Below are positions 63,117 through 64,000 of a DNA stretch of 64,000 nucleotides, piece by piece. Origin of the DNA: QQVM01 sp964544885 (lineage in GTDB: Bacteria; Bacteroidota; Bacteroidia; AKYH767-A; 2013-40CM-41-45). Below the pieces are notes generated by a model. It had not been told where the DNA came from. It saw only the letters and a program-made list of their open reading frames with translations, and did no database searches. The DNA is taken from contig CAZJDX010000001.1 in the NCBI GenBank assembly GCA_964544885.1, positions 1 through 64,000 on the forward strand, written 5' to 3'. The position numbers and the translations under genes were made by a program. Numbering within the stretch: the first letter of the stretch is position 1; the number at the start of each line of letters is the position of its first letter.

Positions 63117-64000
63117 GTCCGGATCAGGTCTGAAACTTTTTATAGCGGGAATTATCTCCCTCGCCCTTTTTACAGGTATCCACCTTCTCCTGCAGAAGGA
63201 AAGCATTTATCAAAAAACACTCGGTAAGATATCATTCAACTATCAGAGAATCGAAAATGATGTGATCCTGGATGTAAAGCAGGAATTCGCCGGCCTGGAT
63301 AATGAACGCTTTTATAACTGGGATGCGGACATTTATTCCTGTATCAGTAACTATGGTTATTCAACGGACTCGCCTTGCTATCTTCATGTAAGGGGTGCTT
63401 TCTTCCCGCTTTTTCCCTTGGTATGGAAATGGTCCGGGCTTAATGCGATCGGAATATCCCTTCTCAATTATCTCCTATTCATAAGTTGTCTGGCCTATCT
63501 GACAGTCAGATTTCTAAAGCTCCCGCCGGATCAGTTATTGTTCACGTACGGGATTCTGGTTTCAATGCCTTCAGTGATCATTTATTTCATCCCCTATACG
63601 GAAGCTCTGTTCCTGTTAACGATGGTATTGGCTTATGCCGGGCATTCCGGAAGAAGATACATCCTCTATTTCATGGCTTGTCTTGCTATGGCCATGCTGC
63701 GACCGGCCACCCTCTTTGTGGCGTTCTCATTCATAGCGGTAGAGTTTCTGTGCTACCTGGATGCCGGAGACTTCAAAAGTTTGGTAAAGCAGGTCATCAG
63801 AAGGACTGCACCTTTTGTGACAGGTTTCATGCTGGCTATTGCAATACAATACACATCATCAGGAACTGTCAGTACCATGGCAGATTCTCAGGAATACTGG
63901 AAAGGAGGGCTTCGTGCAATTGAACAGATTTCCGACTGGTCGAGAGAAGGATTTGGGTTGAATGCATTTGCCCTTTTCTTTGTCGCTTTGCCGGCCATAC
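63117..64000 (+). CDS. Membrane glycosyltransferase (GT-C, PIG-V-like), N-terminal part
   Basis: A plus-strand frame opens at an ATG (63117) and stays open to the window end, giving 294 residues. It has at least six hydrophobic segments: an N-terminal helix (LKLFIAGIISLALFTGIHLL), then WDADIYSCISNYGYSTDSP and LHVRGAFFPLFPLVWKWSG, which resemble the first luminal loop of dolichol-phosphate-mannose-type mannosyltransferases of the PIG-V group (DxxHY-like acidic motif and FFPLFPL). Likely a polyprenyl-phosphate-sugar dependent transferase in the inner membrane. C-terminus outside the window. Confidence 0.75.

Overview
The window reads as a chromosomal segment of a member of the Bacteroidota, probably an environmental lineage outside Bacteroidales. 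Four things point there: two proteins end in type IX secretion (T9SS) type A sorting domains; SprB-type adhesin repeats occur at the left edge and in a 2466-residue protein; families largely confined to this phylum are present (DUF4292, DUF2480, the IPExxxVDY family); and several genes follow the Bacteroidota -7 promoter element TAnnTTTG or a close variant. No rRNA, tRNA, CRISPR array, transposase, integrase or phage gene was recognised.

Layout, left to right. Positions 1-184 are the N-terminus of a secreted SprB-repeat protein cut by the window edge, followed by about 600 bases without a convincing gene but with a perfect 17-bp inverted repeat. Positions 789-3164 hold a small co-directional group (DUF1801, VOC, AraC regulator, cupin). 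Positions 3374-7343 form an AT-rich, one-strand accessory segment (lipoprotein, T9SS protein, transglutaminase-like protein, N-terminal-nucleophile hydrolase with a membrane tail) whose spacers carry imperfect inverted repeats resembling integron attC sites. Positions 8145-9374 encode a BNR-repeat T9SS protein.

Positions 9571-16923 are an envelope cluster: flippase, dUTPase, sugar nucleotidyltransferase, TPR lipoprotein, DUF4292 lipoprotein and an EnvC-like murein hydrolase activator. Then come acylphosphatase, a His/Cys-dyad protein (DUF6642-like), a crotonase, a stand-alone B12-binding protein and a 1152-residue NtrY-like histidine kinase. On the plus strand follow an MBOAT/SGNH acyltransferase pair, a DUF47/Pit phosphate uptake pair, and a core block acpP-fabF-rnc, an IPExxxVDY protein, pyk and an M42 peptidase. 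Two paralogous PAS-LuxR regulators end at a strong terminator.

Positions 36712-44112 encode a giant secreted protein made of three modules of about 575 residues, a DNRLRE-like domain that appears to split a SprB repeat, an IPT/TIG domain and a dockerin-like C-terminus. A bidirectional terminator separates it from lutB and lysA. The minus strand then carries a complete SUF iron-sulfur operon (sufA-B-C-D-S-E-T plus DUF2480), divergent from thiL, and a tightly overlapping molybdenum cofactor operon (moeA, TauE-like exporter, mobA, moaD, moeB, moaE, moaC-mogA fusion). The window ends with a DinB protein, aminopeptidase P, a DUF6973-like protein and the start of a membrane glycosyltransferase.

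Together the core parts describe housekeeping (fatty acid synthesis, Fe-S and Moco assembly, phosphate uptake, glycolysis), while the accessory parts are mostly surface proteins and envelope functions. The signals most worth a second look are the attC-like spacers in the AT-rich segment, the domain insertion inside a SprB repeat of the giant protein, the DUF4292 lipoprotein as a LolB-like candidate, and the caspase-like His/Cys protein.
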